Below are positions 34,503-42,995 of a stretch of 45,217 nucleotides of DNA, in pieces. Under the pieces are notes generated by a model. That model was given only the letters and a program-made list of their open reading frames with translations, had not been told where the DNA came from and ran no database searches. How positions within the stretch are numbered: the first letter of the stretch is position 1; every line of letters starts with the position of its first letter. Origin of the DNA: an uncultured Clostridia bacterium. GTDB lineage: Bacteria > Bacillota > Clostridia > UBA1381. A program made the translations under genes and the position numbers. The DNA lies in assembly GCA_947626135.1 (NCBI GenBank), contig CANQQZ010000017.1:1-45217 (forward strand), read 5' to 3'.

Positions 34503-35465
34503 TTACCCGCACACCATTGCGACCCAGTTCTTTTTCTCATGCTTGTCCGAGATTTTAAATCCCACGTCAATAAGCGCGTTTTCGACCTCGTCCGCGCGGC
34601 TGTCTATAATTCCGGATGTGATAAACGTCCCGCCTTTTTTCAGGCAGCGCTTTGCCGCCGGAGCGAGCGCGATAATTACATCCGCGACAATATTGGCAAG
34701 GACTATATCATATTCGTCCTTTTCGATTTCGCGCTGTATCCGCTCATCGCTCAGAATATTTCCCGCGTAAACCGTGTACCTATCCTTCCCGATACCGTTT
34801 CTTCCGGCGTTTTCATACGCGATATCCGCCGCGTTCGGGTCGATATCCACGGCTGTGGCTTTTTCCGCGCCCAGAAGCAGCGCGATAACGGATAAAATGC
34901 CGCTTCCGCAGCCCAGATCGAGCACCTTCATTCCCGGCTTTATATATTTTTCGAGAGCTTCAAGACACAGCTGCGTTGTTTCGTGCGAGCCTGTGCCGAA
35001 GCTCAGTCCCGGCTCGATGTTGAACACGACTCTGTCCGTATCGGCTATATCCTCCCAGACCGGCTTTATAAGGATTTTTTCGCCTATTTCGATAGGATGG
35101 TAATATTGCCGCCAGTTGTTTGCCCAGTCCTCCTCGTTTACGCCGTCGGTTTCAATTTCCAGCCTGCCGAATACGCCGCCGCTGTCGAGTGATTTCATCG
35201 CCGCGATTTCATTTTTGATGAGCGAAAGCTGCTCATATCCCGCCGCGTTGTCGTTCACATATGCGATCACCTTTGTTTCGCCCTTTTTGGACTCTCTGAG
35301 GTCCTCATCCACATAGTCCCAGTATTCGGTGTTGTTTTCAAGGAACTCGTTAAAATCCTTTTCATCCTCTATCTCGATCCCGGTTATACCCGCGCCGTAA
35401 AGTCTGCCGGATAAGGGCTCTATTCCGTCCGACGATGTGAATATCGTTAATTTGATCCAATCCAT
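34503..35465 (-). CDS. prmA: Ribosomal protein L11 methyltransferase
   Basis: 320 residues, trimethylates L11 in the cytosol using S-adenosylmethionine. The N-terminal substrate-recognition domain (MDWIKLTIFTSSDGIEPLS) leads to the methyltransferase fold: EPGLSFGTGSHETTQLCLEALE, VLDLGCGSGILSVIALLLGA (motif I) and DIVLANIVADVIIALAP (NIV replaces the usual N-[IL]). The ATG at 35465 is preferred over the GTG at 35474 because GGGGGG lies 8 bp before it. It follows rpoD by 17 bp, so dnaG-rpoD-prmA is one unit. The last codons (GGG TAA) fall inside the repeat end. Confidence 0.95.
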   Translation of the reverse strand: MDWIKLTIFTSSDGIEPLSGRLYGAGITGIEIEDEKDFNEFLENNTEYWDYVDEDLRESKKGETKVIAYVNDNAAGYEQLSLIKNEIAAMKSLDSGGVFGRLEIETDGVNEEDWANNWRQYYHPIEIGEKILIKPVWEDIADTDRVVFNIEPGLSFGTGSHETTQLCLEALEKYIKPGMKVLDLGCGSGILSVIALLLGAEKATAVDIDPNAADIAYENAGRNGIGKDRYTVYAGNILSDERIQREIEKDEYDIVLANIVADVIIALAPAAKRCLKKGGTFITSGIIDSRADEVENALIDVGFKISDKHEKKNWVAMVCG

Positions 35466-35482
35466 TAACGGCACCCCCCGGA

Positions 35483-36559
35483 TTAATTGTCAAGGAAATC
35501 CTTTAATCTTTTTGAGCGGCTCGGATGGCGCAGCTTCCTCAGAGCCTTCGCTTCAATCTGGCGAATTCTCTCACGCGTCACGTCAAATTCCTTGCCGACC
35601 TCTTCTAAAGTGCGCTGTCTGCCGTCCTCGAGCCCGAAGCGCAGCTTTAACACCTTCGCTTCACGCGGAGTAAGCGTTTTTAAAACCTCAACGAGCTGCT
35701 CCTTGAGCAGTACGAAGCTTGCGGCTTCCGAGGGCGCCGGCGCATCGTCATCGGGAATAAAGTCGCCCAGATGGCTGTCCTCCTCCTCGCCTATGGGCGT
35801 TTCCAGCGATACCGGCTCCTGAGAAATTTTTGAAATTTCCCGCACCTTTTCAACAGACATATTCAATTCCTTGGCGAGCTCTTCGGGCTGAGGCTCTCTG
35901 CCCAGCTCCTGGACCATCTGCCGCGAAACTCTGACAAGCTTATTGATTGTTTCGACCATATGCACGGGAATTCGTATCGTCCTTGCCTGATCGGCTATGG
36001 CGCGGGTTATAGCCTGGCGTATCCACCATGTGGCGTAGGTGGAGAACTTATATCCCTTTGTGTAATCAAATTTGTCCACAGCCTTTATAAGTCCTAGATT
36101 ACCCTCCTGAATAAGATCGAGGAACAGCATGCCGCGTCCGACATAGCGCTTGGCAATAGATACCACAAGCCTCAGATTGGCTTCGGCGAGACGCTTTTTC
36201 GCCTCCTCGTCGCCCTCAGACATGCGCTTTGCCAGACTAAGCTCCTCCTCGGGACTGAGCAAATCGACCTTGCCTATTTCCTTCAGATACATTTTAACGT
36301 GGTCGTCTATATTTATACCCTCCGGTACTGACAAATCCTCGAGCTCCTCTTTGGAGACCTCGATTTCCTCGAGCTCCTTGTCCATATCGTCAACGACCTC
36401 GATTTCCTCCTTCTGGAGACGGTCATAAAACTGCTCGAGCTCGTCGGGGGAGATTTCCACCTCCTTGAACGCGTCGCTTATCTCCTGAAGCGAAAGAACT
36501 CCGTTCTTTTTGCCCAGATCCAAAAGCTCCTTTTTTATAGCCTTTTTTTTCTCCTGCAT
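35483..36559 (-). CDS. rpoD: Primary sigma factor SigA/RpoD
   Basis: 358 residues, the compact Firmicute form with a small acidic N-terminal region 1.1 and no long non-conserved insert. Region 1.2 ([22 protein letters not shown]), region 2 ([16 protein letters not shown], then [21 protein letters not shown] reading the -10), region 3 and region 4.2 ([21 protein letters not shown] reading the -35) are complete. AAGGAGGATTAAATC precedes the ATG. It lies 35 bp after dnaG, in the standard macromolecular-synthesis order. Confidence 0.98.
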   Translation of the reverse strand: MQEKKKAIKKELLDLGKKNGVLSLQEISDAFKEVEISPDELEQFYDRLQKEEIEVVDDMDKELEEIEVSKEELEDLSVPEGINIDDHVKMYLKEIGKVDLLSPEEELSLAKRMSEGDEEAKKRLAEANLRLVVSIAKRYVGRGMLFLDLIQEGNLGLIKAVDKFDYTKGYKFSTYATWWIRQAITRAIADQARTIRIPVHMVETINKLVRVSRQMVQELGREPQPEELAKELNMSVEKVREISKISQEPVSLETPIGEEEDSHLGDFIPDDDAPAPSEAASFVLLKEQLVEVLKTLTPREAKVLKLRFGLEDGRQRTLEEVGKEFDVTRERIRQIEAKALRKLRHPSRSKRLKDFLDN

Positions 36560-36594
36560 GATTTAATCCTCCTTCGCCGCGCGATCCGTTCGGA

Positions 36595-38403
36595 TCAGCG
36601 CACCTCCCACTTTTTCCTGTCCTCTTTAAGCTTGCTTTGGGCGCGGAACAATTCGGTCAGTTTCCCCGCGTCCGTTTCGCCTTTTATACGCTCTTGAATT
36701 TTATTGTTTTTTATTGTGTAAATCAAATCATATATTACGGCTGTTCCGCCGCTGTATACCTCCAAATTGTAAAACACGGAGGACGCCTCGTTGATTTCCT
36801 CGTCCGTGCTGCAAAAATCGTTTAAAATAATTGCCTCCTCGGGACGCTTGTCCTCCTCGTAGCATTCAAAAATGCGTTTCGCGAGCCTTTTGTAAACCGG
36901 CGTCGAAAAATCATCCGGCGTGATAAGCCCTTTAGCCGCCGCGTAATACCTCTTTTCTCCGGCTATAAGATTCAGCAATCTTTTTTCGGCTTCTATAACG
37001 GGGGACGATACCTTTATAACCGCTCCGCTGTCCGTTTTTACCGTGACGGGGCGGCGGTATTCGCTTTTGGGCGGAATTTTCCGCGTGCGGATGCCCTTTG
37101 CTGTTTTTCCGCGCAGCTTGCTCAAAATCGCCTTTTTATCTATACCAGTTTCCTCGGATACCCTTTTGGAGTACGCGTCCGCCTCCACCGGGTCTCTGAC
37201 TGATGCGAGCACGTTAATGACCTCGTCAAGGAAACGGATCTTTCCGTCTGTCGTTGTGGTGTCATAGCGGCTTTTTATAAGGGATATGCGGAACTCCGTG
37301 GAGGGCACGGCGTTTTTTGCCTCCTCCTTAAAGCGCTCCGCCCCGTTTTTATTTATGTATTCGTCCGGGTCCTTCGCGCCGCGCAAACGTATTACCCGCG
37401 ACCGTCCTCCCGCTTCGTTTATAACGTCTATAGCTCTCAGAGCCGCCTTGACGCCGGCTTCGTCGCTGTCGTAGCAGATGAGGATTTCATTGGCGTAGCG
37501 GAGCATGAGCTTTGCCTGACCGGGCGTTATCGCCGTGCCCAGCGTCGCGACAATATTGGTTATGCCTGCCTGATATGTCGAAATCACATCCATATAGCCC
37601 TCGCATAAAATCAAGTCTCTTTCGCGCGCGTTTTTGGCAATATTGAGTGAAAATAAGTTTCTTCCCTTATCGAATACCGGCGTTTCCGAGCTGTTGAGAT
37701 ATTTTGGGATCTTATAGCCGTTTATTTCTTTTATGTCGTCCATTATTCTGCCGCCGAACCCGATAACGTTTCCGCGCACATTTATAATGGGGAACATTAC
37801 GCGGCTGCGGAACTTGTCAATCGTTTTCTCTCCGCGTTCTATCGAAAGCCCCGCTTCCTTAAGCTGAAGCTCCGTATAGCCGCGCGCCTTCATGTAATCG
37901 GTGAGAGCGGTTTTTTGGGCGGGCGCGAATCCGAGCCCGTATGTGACTATTGTTTTCCATGAGATCCTGCGCTTTATGAAATACTGTCTCGCTGCCGCGC
38001 CGGTTTCCTTGTCCTTTAAGCAGCTGTGGAAAAACCGCGCCGCCATTTTATTCATTTCAAGTATTTTTTGCTTCTTTGAGTGATCCTCGGTCGATATTGT
38101 TTCCTCGTCCGGAATAATAATTCCGGCGCGGTCGGCAAGGAGCTTTAAGGCGTCCACAAAATCAAGATTTTCCATACGCATTACAAACTGGACAAGATTT
38201 CCCGACGCGCCGCAGCCGAAGCAATGGAACAGCTGCTTGTCCCGGCTTACGTGAAACGACGGCGTTTTTTCGTGATGGAACGGGCACAGCCCGCTGTAAT
38301 CCCTGCCTGATTTTTTCAGCGGCACATATTGCGATACATAATCAATAATATCGTTTTCGGCGCATATTTCGCCTATCAAATCATCCGATATTCTCCGCGC
38401 CAT
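36595..38403 (-). CDS. dnaG: DNA primase
   Basis: 602 residues, makes RNA primers at the replication fork. The N-terminal CHC2 zinc finger is CPFHHEKTPSF...HCFGC (Cys/His/Cys/Cys intact). The central TOPRIM core has LILCEGYMDV (catalytic Glu) and ICYDSDEAG (acidic pair). The C-terminal helicase-binding domain (about 450-602) is divergent, as usual. GGAGGCGGAAGC lies before the ATG. The first gene of dnaG-rpoD-prmA. Confidence 0.98.
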   Translation of the reverse strand: MARRISDDLIGEICAENDIIDYVSQYVPLKKSGRDYSGLCPFHHEKTPSFHVSRDKQLFHCFGCGASGNLVQFVMRMENLDFVDALKLLADRAGIIIPDEETISTEDHSKKQKILEMNKMAARFFHSCLKDKETGAAARQYFIKRRISWKTIVTYGLGFAPAQKTALTDYMKARGYTELQLKEAGLSIERGEKTIDKFRSRVMFPIINVRGNVIGFGGRIMDDIKEINGYKIPKYLNSSETPVFDKGRNLFSLNIAKNARERDLILCEGYMDVISTYQAGITNIVATLGTAITPGQAKLMLRYANEILICYDSDEAGVKAALRAIDVINEAGGRSRVIRLRGAKDPDEYINKNGAERFKEEAKNAVPSTEFRISLIKSRYDTTTTDGKIRFLDEVINVLASVRDPVEADAYSKRVSEETGIDKKAILSKLRGKTAKGIRTRKIPPKSEYRRPVTVKTDSGAVIKVSSPVIEAEKRLLNLIAGEKRYYAAAKGLITPDDFSTPVYKRLAKRIFECYEEDKRPEEAIILNDFCSTDEEINEASSVFYNLEVYSGGTAVIYDLIYTIKNNKIQERIKGETDAGKLTELFRAQSKLKEDRKKWEVR

Positions 38404-38440
38404 GCTTCCGCCTCCAGTGCTCCAGATACTTTATATCCTT

Positions 38441-38449
38441 ATAATAGCA
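38441..38449 (-). promoter_or_regulatory. Extended -10 promoter of dnaG-rpoD-prmA
   Basis: On the minus strand TGC-TATTAT (38449-38441). The best -35 (TTGCAT) is 20 bp away, which is too far, so the extended -10 probably does most of the work. The rest of 38404-38536 shows only AT-rich sequence and no terminator for the gene before it. Confidence 0.55.
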
Positions 38450-38536
38450 TATTTTCACACATTAAAATGCAAAATATACCTATATGTGATATATCCTAAC
38501 TATAATACTACATTTCCCCCGCGAAATCCTTTATTT

Positions 38537-39061
38537 TCACCGCGAATTAAACCTGCGTATCATTTTTTGTATGATTCCGCCGCCGTGCCGCACAAGCTTC
38601 TGAGTGACAAGTCCGGTAAAAACGCCGGTTATCACGGCGCTTATCATAAGCACGGGCAGGTACCATATCACCTGAACAGTCTGCGTGAGAACGGCAGCCA
38701 TAATGATTTGTCCTATATTATGACCTATCGCGCCGAGCGCGCTGACGAACCATATCATGTTATCCCCGCAGAAGAGCAGCGCCGCGGACATAACCGCGAA
38801 GCATACAAGAGCGCCGGAGGCGCTGTAGAGAAAGCTTGTCACGCTGCCGGTGAAAATGCTGCCTAAGATAACGCGCAGCGACGCGACGGTAAACGCCTCT
38901 TTTCTGCCAAGCGTTACGAGCGTGAACAGAGTTATCACGTTCGCAAGCCCCGGCTTTACGCCCGGTATGGGCACAAGCGGGGGAAGCTGGGCTTCAATAA
39001 CAAATATCGTTAGCGCGATTGCCGTAAGAACAGCCAGAAGCGCTGTTTTTTTCGTTTTCAT
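38537..39061 (-). CDS. Gx transporter family membrane protein (heptaprenyl-diphosphate-synthase component I-like)
   Basis: 174 residues with about five membrane helices. The family (Pfam Hpre_diP_synt_I, often called Gx transporter) is recognised from LPPLVPIPGVKPGLANVIT near the start (about residues 25-43), a hallmark loop rich in Pro and Gly, and LRVILGSIFTGSVTSFLYSASGALV. Despite the old name it resembles small-molecule (ECF-like) transporters, and the substrate is unknown. The ATG at 39061 is used, because GGTGGATAAT precedes it and it starts one base after the NusG-domain gene's stop; the open stretch before it overlaps that gene. Confidence 0.85.
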   Translation of the reverse strand: MKTKKTALLAVLTAIALTIFVIEAQLPPLVPIPGVKPGLANVITLFTLVTLGRKEAFTVASLRVILGSIFTGSVTSFLYSASGALVCFAVMSAALLFCGDNMIWFVSALGAIGHNIGQIIMAAVLTQTVQVIWYLPVLMISAVITGVFTGLVTQKLVRHGGGIIQKMIRRFNSR

Positions 39062-39062
39062 A

Positions 39063-39449
39063 TTATCCACCCGCCATTCCGTCGATTTCATTTTCCTTCG
39101 CGCCGCCGCGTATTTCAACAGTTACCCTGTTCGGCAGACATACGATCGGCGCCGCCGCGCTTTTCATCCAGCCGCGCTTTACGCACAGCTTGTCCGGACA
39201 GCTCGCTCCGATAATGCGTATACGTCCGTTTTCCGCCCGAACGATATTTTCCTCGCCGTTTTCGCCGCTTACCGAAAATTCAATCGGCTCGGACATATCC
39301 GTCAGGTCGATTTCGCGCACAATTTCGCCGTTTTTATATATGACAGCCGTTTTCGGACCGGAAACGAATCGCGCGCGCGCCGCTATGACCGCGGCTGACA
39401 GCGCCGTAATTAATATCAGAGTGAGAACGGCGGCTTTGTTTTTGTTCAT
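39063..39449 (-). CDS. NusG domain II-containing membrane-anchored protein
   Basis: 128 residues: an N-terminal membrane anchor (AAVLTLILITALSAAVIAA) then an extracytoplasmic NusG_II domain. The signature is the cysteine segment IGASCPDKLCVKRGWMKSAA followed by PIVCLPNRVTVEI. The name is structural; it is not a NusG transcription factor. The ATG at 39449 has GGAGGAAGAAA just before it and is preferred over the ATG at 39467, which would overlap the gene before. These proteins almost always sit next to a Gx transporter gene, as here, and in several anaerobes the pair lies near flavin or quinone electron-transfer genes (from memory). Confidence 0.87.
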   Translation of the reverse strand: MNKNKAAVLTLILITALSAAVIAARARFVSGPKTAVIYKNGEIVREIDLTDMSEPIEFSVSGENGEENIVRAENGRIRIIGASCPDKLCVKRGWMKSAAAPIVCLPNRVTVEIRGGAKENEIDGMAGG

Positions 39450-39463
39450 TTTCTTCCTCCAAT

Positions 39464-40216
39464 TCAAGGTCTGAAATAATTTATAATCTCCGTAACCGCG
39501 TATAGCGCTGGCTGATGAATAAGATATATGATAAGAGCGTGACGTCCGGCAAATTCAAGCGGACGCGAAAATCCCTTCCGCAGTATATTCATCGCGCCGG
39601 TTTTGTTGAATATTCCGTACAGAAAGTATCCGGCGGTGAAAAGAAATATCCACGGGAAAAGCGAAAAATAATCGCCGGATTGAAACGTGTACGGAGGAAA
39701 GCCGAAAAATGCCGTAAACGTGTTTTTATATAAAGCATCGCGGGGCAGATAGGCAATAATTATATTTTCAAAGCCGAGCGTGCCGTAATTAATATTTCGC
39801 GTGATAAAAAACGCGGCTGACGCGAGAAAAAGTCCGATCACAGGATCGACGCGCGAAAAAAGTCTGTCGAGCGGCAGCATGAGCAGCATACATGCGCCGA
39901 GCAGAGTGAGTATTCCGAAAATTATTACGTTTGACGGCATAAAAAGCGCCGTCGCCGCCGTGACCAGCAAGCCCGCGCCCGATACGGCAAGCGCGCGCCT
40001 CAGCCTGTGCGAACCCAGCCGCCAGCAAAAACCGGACAGCAGAATAAACGTCCAGCATATGCTTTGCTGCCATATATAGGCTGCGCCGGAGTAAAACCAC
40101 GGCATGTAAATGTTAAGCAGGTTTGCCGCGTCCCACGCGGCATGATACAAAATCATGCTTGCCGCCGCCGCTCCGCGTATTCCGTCGAGAGCCCGGTATC
40201 GTTTCTCCGTCCGCAT
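39464..40216 (-). CDS. Heparan-alpha-glucosaminide acetyltransferase-like membrane protein (DUF1624)
   Basis: 250 residues with about seven membrane helices. The opening RALDGIRGAAAASMILYHAAWD is the R-x2-D-x2-RG...H pattern of the DUF1624/HGSNAT and acyltransferase-3 groups, with a histidine in helix 1 proposed to carry the acetyl group. It ends with HALIIYLIHQPALYAVTEII, the conserved last helix. It may acetylate a cell-surface glycan from cytosolic acetyl-CoA (inference). It is the first gene of a three-gene operon, with GGGAGGATGCGCCG before the ATG. Confidence 0.85.
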   Translation of the reverse strand: MRTEKRYRALDGIRGAAAASMILYHAAWDAANLLNIYMPWFYSGAAYIWQQSICWTFILLSGFCWRLGSHRLRRALAVSGAGLLVTAATALFMPSNVIIFGILTLLGACMLLMLPLDRLFSRVDPVIGLFLASAAFFITRNINYGTLGFENIIIAYLPRDALYKNTFTAFFGFPPYTFQSGDYFSLFPWIFLFTAGYFLYGIFNKTGAMNILRKGFSRPLEFAGRHALIIYLIHQPALYAVTEIINYFRP

Positions 40217-40250
40217 CGGCGCATCCTCCCTTGTTTTTACGATTTATTCT

Positions 40251-40279
40251 ATTTTACCATTATTCCCCTTTTTTATCAA
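40251..40279 (-). promoter_or_regulatory. Promoter of the HGSNAT-NusG_II-Gx operon
   Basis: On the minus strand TTGATA (40279-40274), 17-bp spacer, TAAAAT (40256-40251) preceded by TGG (extended -10). Confidence 0.75.
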
Positions 40280-40329
40280 CATGATTTGAAACATTTCCGC
40301 TTTGAAAATCAATAATTTTACATAGCATC

Positions 40330-40359
40330 TTGACTACCGTATGCAAAATGTGGTATAAT
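40330..40359 (+). promoter_or_regulatory. Promoter of the RNase J gene
   Basis: TTGACT (40330-40335), 18-bp spacer, perfect TATAAT (40354-40359) preceded by TGG (extended -10). Start expected near 40366. Confidence 0.85.
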
Positions 40360-40405
40360 AAAATAGTTAATTGTGTTCGGAAATTTAAAAAACGGAGGTT
40401 TTATT

Positions 40406-42073
40406 TTGGCAAGAAGCAAAAAATTGAAAATTATTCCGCTGGGAGGACTCGATGAAATCGGAAAAAATATGACGGTTTTAGAGTACGGAAACGAGATAAT
40501 CCTGGTGGACTGCGGTATGGCGTTCCCTGACGACGATATGCCCGGCGTTGATATCGTGCTTAACGATATAACGTATCTGGAAAAAAATTACCAGAAAATA
40601 CAGGGTATTTTTCTCACGCACGGACATGAGGACCATATTGGAGGGCTGCCCTATTTTTTAAAGGCGATAAATGTGCCGGTTTACGGAACGCGCCTGACAT
40701 TGGGGCTTGTAGAGCATAAGCTGAAGGAGCACGGACTTCTTTCCCGTTCGCGGCTTGTTCGGACGAAGCCCGGAACAGTTGTGACGGCGGGGCAGAACTT
40801 TAAGGTGGAATTTATTCATACCAACCATTCCGTTGCGGACAGCGTAGCGCTCGCGATAAAGACGCCGGCGGGAACGGTCATCCATATGGGGGACTTTAAG
40901 ATCGACACTACGCCTATAGTGGGCGACGTTATTGATTTGGCAAGGCTCGGACAGCTCGGCAAGGAGGGCGTGCTCGCGCTTATGTCCGACAGCACGAATG
41001 TCGAGCGTCCCGGATACGCGATGAGCGAGAGAACGGTGGGCGCGAAATTTGAGCAGATTTTCGCGAACTGCAACAAGAGAATAATTGTGGCTACGTTCGC
41101 GTCGAATGTGCACAGGGTACAGCAGATCATAGACGCGGCGGTAAAATATAACCGGAAGGTAGCGATATCGGGACGGAGCATGGAAAATATTGTTGAAATA
41201 TCTATAATGCTCGGGTATATAAAGGTTCCGGAGGGCGTTTTGATAACGCTTGACAATATTAAAAAATATAATCCCAACCAAATCGTTATTATAACCACCG
41301 GCTCGCAGGGCGAGCCCATGAGCGCGCTGACGCGTATGGCGTTTTCCGACCACAAAAAGGTCGAAATCACCGATAAGGATTTAATAATCCTGAGCGCCAC
41401 GCCCATTCCGGGCAACGAAAAGTCAGTTTCCAACATTATAAACGAGCTCTTCAAGATTGGAGCGGAGGTGATTTACAAATCGCTTGCCGAGGTGCATGTA
41501 TCGGGTCACGCGTGCCAGGAGGAGCTAAAGCTTATCCTGTCGCTTGTAAAGCCGAAATATTTTATTCCCGTGCACGGCGAGCACAGGCATCTTGTGCTTC
41601 ATAAGCAGCTTGCGCGGACGGTGGGTATACCGGAGAAAAACAGCTTTGTACTCGAAAACGGTTCGGTAATAGAGCTTGATAAAACGAGCGCGAAAATCAC
41701 GGGAACGGTTCAGGCGGGCAAAATACTTGTCGACGGTCTCGGCGTCGGCGACGTCGGGAACGTTGTGCTCAGAGACAGAAAGCATCTCGCCGAGGACGGG
41801 CTTATTATCGTGGTGGTAACGATATCGCGAAGCGGGAGGAAGCTCATGTCGAGTCCGGATATAATATCGCGCGGCTTTGTATACGTGCGGGAGGCGGAAA
41901 ATCTTATAGAAAACGTGAAATATGTAGCGGAGGACGCAATTAACTCATGCCTTTCACGTAAAAGCTGCGATTGGGCAACGATGAAAAACGCGTTAAAAAC
42001 AGCCGTATCAAGATATATATACGGTAAAACGGAGCGCGATCCGATGATTTTGCCGATCATAGAGGAAATTTAA
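40406..42073 (+). CDS. rnj: Ribonuclease J
   Basis: 555 residues, a beta-CASP metallo-ribonuclease with 5'-exonuclease and endonuclease activity, central to mRNA decay and rRNA maturation in Gram-positive bacteria. Zinc ligands are seen in THGHEDHIGGLPY, HTNHSVADS and VHGEHRHL; the beta-CASP domain includes TTGSQGEPMSAL and VSGHACQEE. The C-terminal domain is present. The TTG at 40406 is chosen over the in-frame GTG at 40373 because GGAGG is 7 bp before it. J1 versus J2 cannot be decided here. Confidence 0.96.
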   Translation: MARSKKLKIIPLGGLDEIGKNMTVLEYGNEIILVDCGMAFPDDDMPGVDIVLNDITYLEKNYQKIQGIFLTHGHEDHIGGLPYFLKAINVPVYGTRLTLGLVEHKLKEHGLLSRSRLVRTKPGTVVTAGQNFKVEFIHTNHSVADSVALAIKTPAGTVIHMGDFKIDTTPIVGDVIDLARLGQLGKEGVLALMSDSTNVERPGYAMSERTVGAKFEQIFANCNKRIIVATFASNVHRVQQIIDAAVKYNRKVAISGRSMENIVEISIMLGYIKVPEGVLITLDNIKKYNPNQIVIITTGSQGEPMSALTRMAFSDHKKVEITDKDLIILSATPIPGNEKSVSNIINELFKIGAEVIYKSLAEVHVSGHACQEELKLILSLVKPKYFIPVHGEHRHLVLHKQLARTVGIPEKNSFVLENGSVIELDKTSAKITGTVQAGKILVDGLGVGDVGNVVLRDRKHLAEDGLIIVVVTISRSGRKLMSSPDIISRGFVYVREAENLIENVKYVAEDAINSCLSRKSCDWATMKNALKTAVSRYIYGKTERDPMILPIIEEI

Positions 42074-42082
42074 AGCATTAAC

Positions 42083-42117
42083 GGGGCGCCCGGTTCAAAG
42101 GGCGCCCCGGGCTTTTT
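42083..42117 (+). terminator. Terminator of the RNase J gene
   Basis: GGGGCGCCC (42083-42091), an 8-nt loop, GGGCGCCCC (42100-42108), then GGGC and five T (42113-42117). The T-run overlaps the stop of the convergent AlkD-like gene by two bases. Confidence 0.9.
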
Positions 42118-42826
42118 ACTGTTTTTTAAACCGCAGAATATATTCCTTATCCGCGTCGGAGATTCTAAACGATTCGCGCATTTTTTGTATCGCCTTATTC
42201 TGTGTAAAGCCGTTCAGATCATTATCCGCGAGAAACGCCATCGTTTTATCGCGGCATTTCGCCGCGGCTGTCGCGATAAGCCACGCCTGCATCATTTGGA
42301 CATAGTAAAAATCGGAATTTACGGAGTTTACATAGCTGAGAACCGTGTCGATATATTCATCCGTGAGGCAGAGGCTCATAAGATGCAAAAATCCGAATCG
42401 CTGCGCCCACGGGTTTTCGTTGTATATGAACCAATCAACATCGCTCAGGAATTCCGGCAAATAATTTTTCAGTTTTTTAAATGTCACAATATCGCAGGTT
42501 TCCCAGCCGTTGATTTTTTGTGAATATTCCTTCATATACGCGAGCGTTTGGGGATAATCGCATTTGATAAGCGACATTACCAGTCCGCCGAGCATTATTT
42601 CCTCACGGTATTCCCATTTGTTAAGCCGCAGAAAATCCGAATAATTTCCCTTAGCGATATCCTTTGCGATACGGCGTATATGCGGCACGCGCACACCGTA
42701 GCTTAAATCGGCTCCGGGCGAAAGAGAGTCGGAAAAGCTCTTGTATTTTTCGTCCGCGAGGGATTTTAAATATTCTCTCAATTCGTTATAATCGCTCCGC
42801 GTCCATTTATCGCGTTTTGGCTCCAT
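42116..42826 (-). CDS. AlkD-like DNA alkylation repair protein
   Basis: 236 residues, an all-helical HEAT-repeat-like protein of the AlkC/AlkD family, which excises alkylated purines without base flipping. Recognised from YGVRVPHIRRIAKDIAKG (the family's 'G-r-p-l-r-i-a-k' helix) and from WETCDIVTFK and NPWAQRFGFLHLM, which correspond to the catalytic-face helices (Trp and Asp of W-x-x-x-D). The ATG at 42826 has GGGAGG 8 bp upstream; an earlier in-frame start lacks one. It has its own promoter. Many AlkD-like proteins have no proven activity. Confidence 0.88.
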   Translation of the reverse strand: MEPKRDKWTRSDYNELREYLKSLADEKYKSFSDSLSPGADLSYGVRVPHIRRIAKDIAKGNYSDFLRLNKWEYREEIMLGGLVMSLIKCDYPQTLAYMKEYSQKINGWETCDIVTFKKLKNYLPEFLSDVDWFIYNENPWAQRFGFLHLMSLCLTDEYIDTVLSYVNSVNSDFYYVQMMQAWLIATAAAKCRDKTMAFLADNDLNGFTQNKAIQKMRESFRISDADKEYILRFKKQ

Positions 42827-42855
42827 CGTTTTTGCCTCCCGGTCAATTTTTGGGT

Positions 42856-42884
42856 ATTTTATCATAATACGGAGCTTTTTTCAA
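42856..42884 (-). promoter_or_regulatory. Promoter of the AlkD-like gene
   Basis: On the minus strand TTGAAA (42884-42879), 17-bp spacer, TAAAAT (42861-42856) preceded by TGA (extended -10). Confidence 0.75.
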
Positions 42885-42932
42885 GCGGATTGAATTAATT
42901 TGCACAATGCCGCAAATTTATTCATAAAATAC

Positions 42933-42961
42933 TTGTCTTTTATTATTTTTTATGATACAAT
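42933..42961 (+). promoter_or_regulatory. Promoter of putP
   Basis: TTGTCT (42933-42938), 17-bp spacer, TACAAT (42956-42961) preceded by TGA (extended -10). Confidence 0.75.
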
Positions 42962-42995
42962 ACCTCGGATACCAAAAAAATAGGGAGGGTCAACA

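Larger units (their letters stand above)
34220..34507. repeat. Third, enlarged copy of the MITE-like repeat
   Basis: The core (34259-34462) has the same left arm as the tandem copies (CCTCCCTTGTCAAAGGGAGG, CCATGCGCAGCATGG) and a right arm beginning GGAATCCCCCAGTCAG. The last right-arm hairpin loop is replaced by about 55 extra bases, making the core 204 instead of 150 bp. Outer ends AATTTTAATTTATTG (34223-34237) and CATAAACTAAAATTTACC (34490-34507) are imperfect inverted repeats of each other and match the ends of the array at 21893-22313. The right end includes the stop codon of prmA; the left end lies 16 bp before the flavoprotein start codon. Confidence 0.88.

Noticed and set aside
39450..39467. 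Earlier ATG for the NusG domain II gene
   Set aside because: It overlaps the previous gene and has no ribosome binding site, unlike the ATG at 39449.
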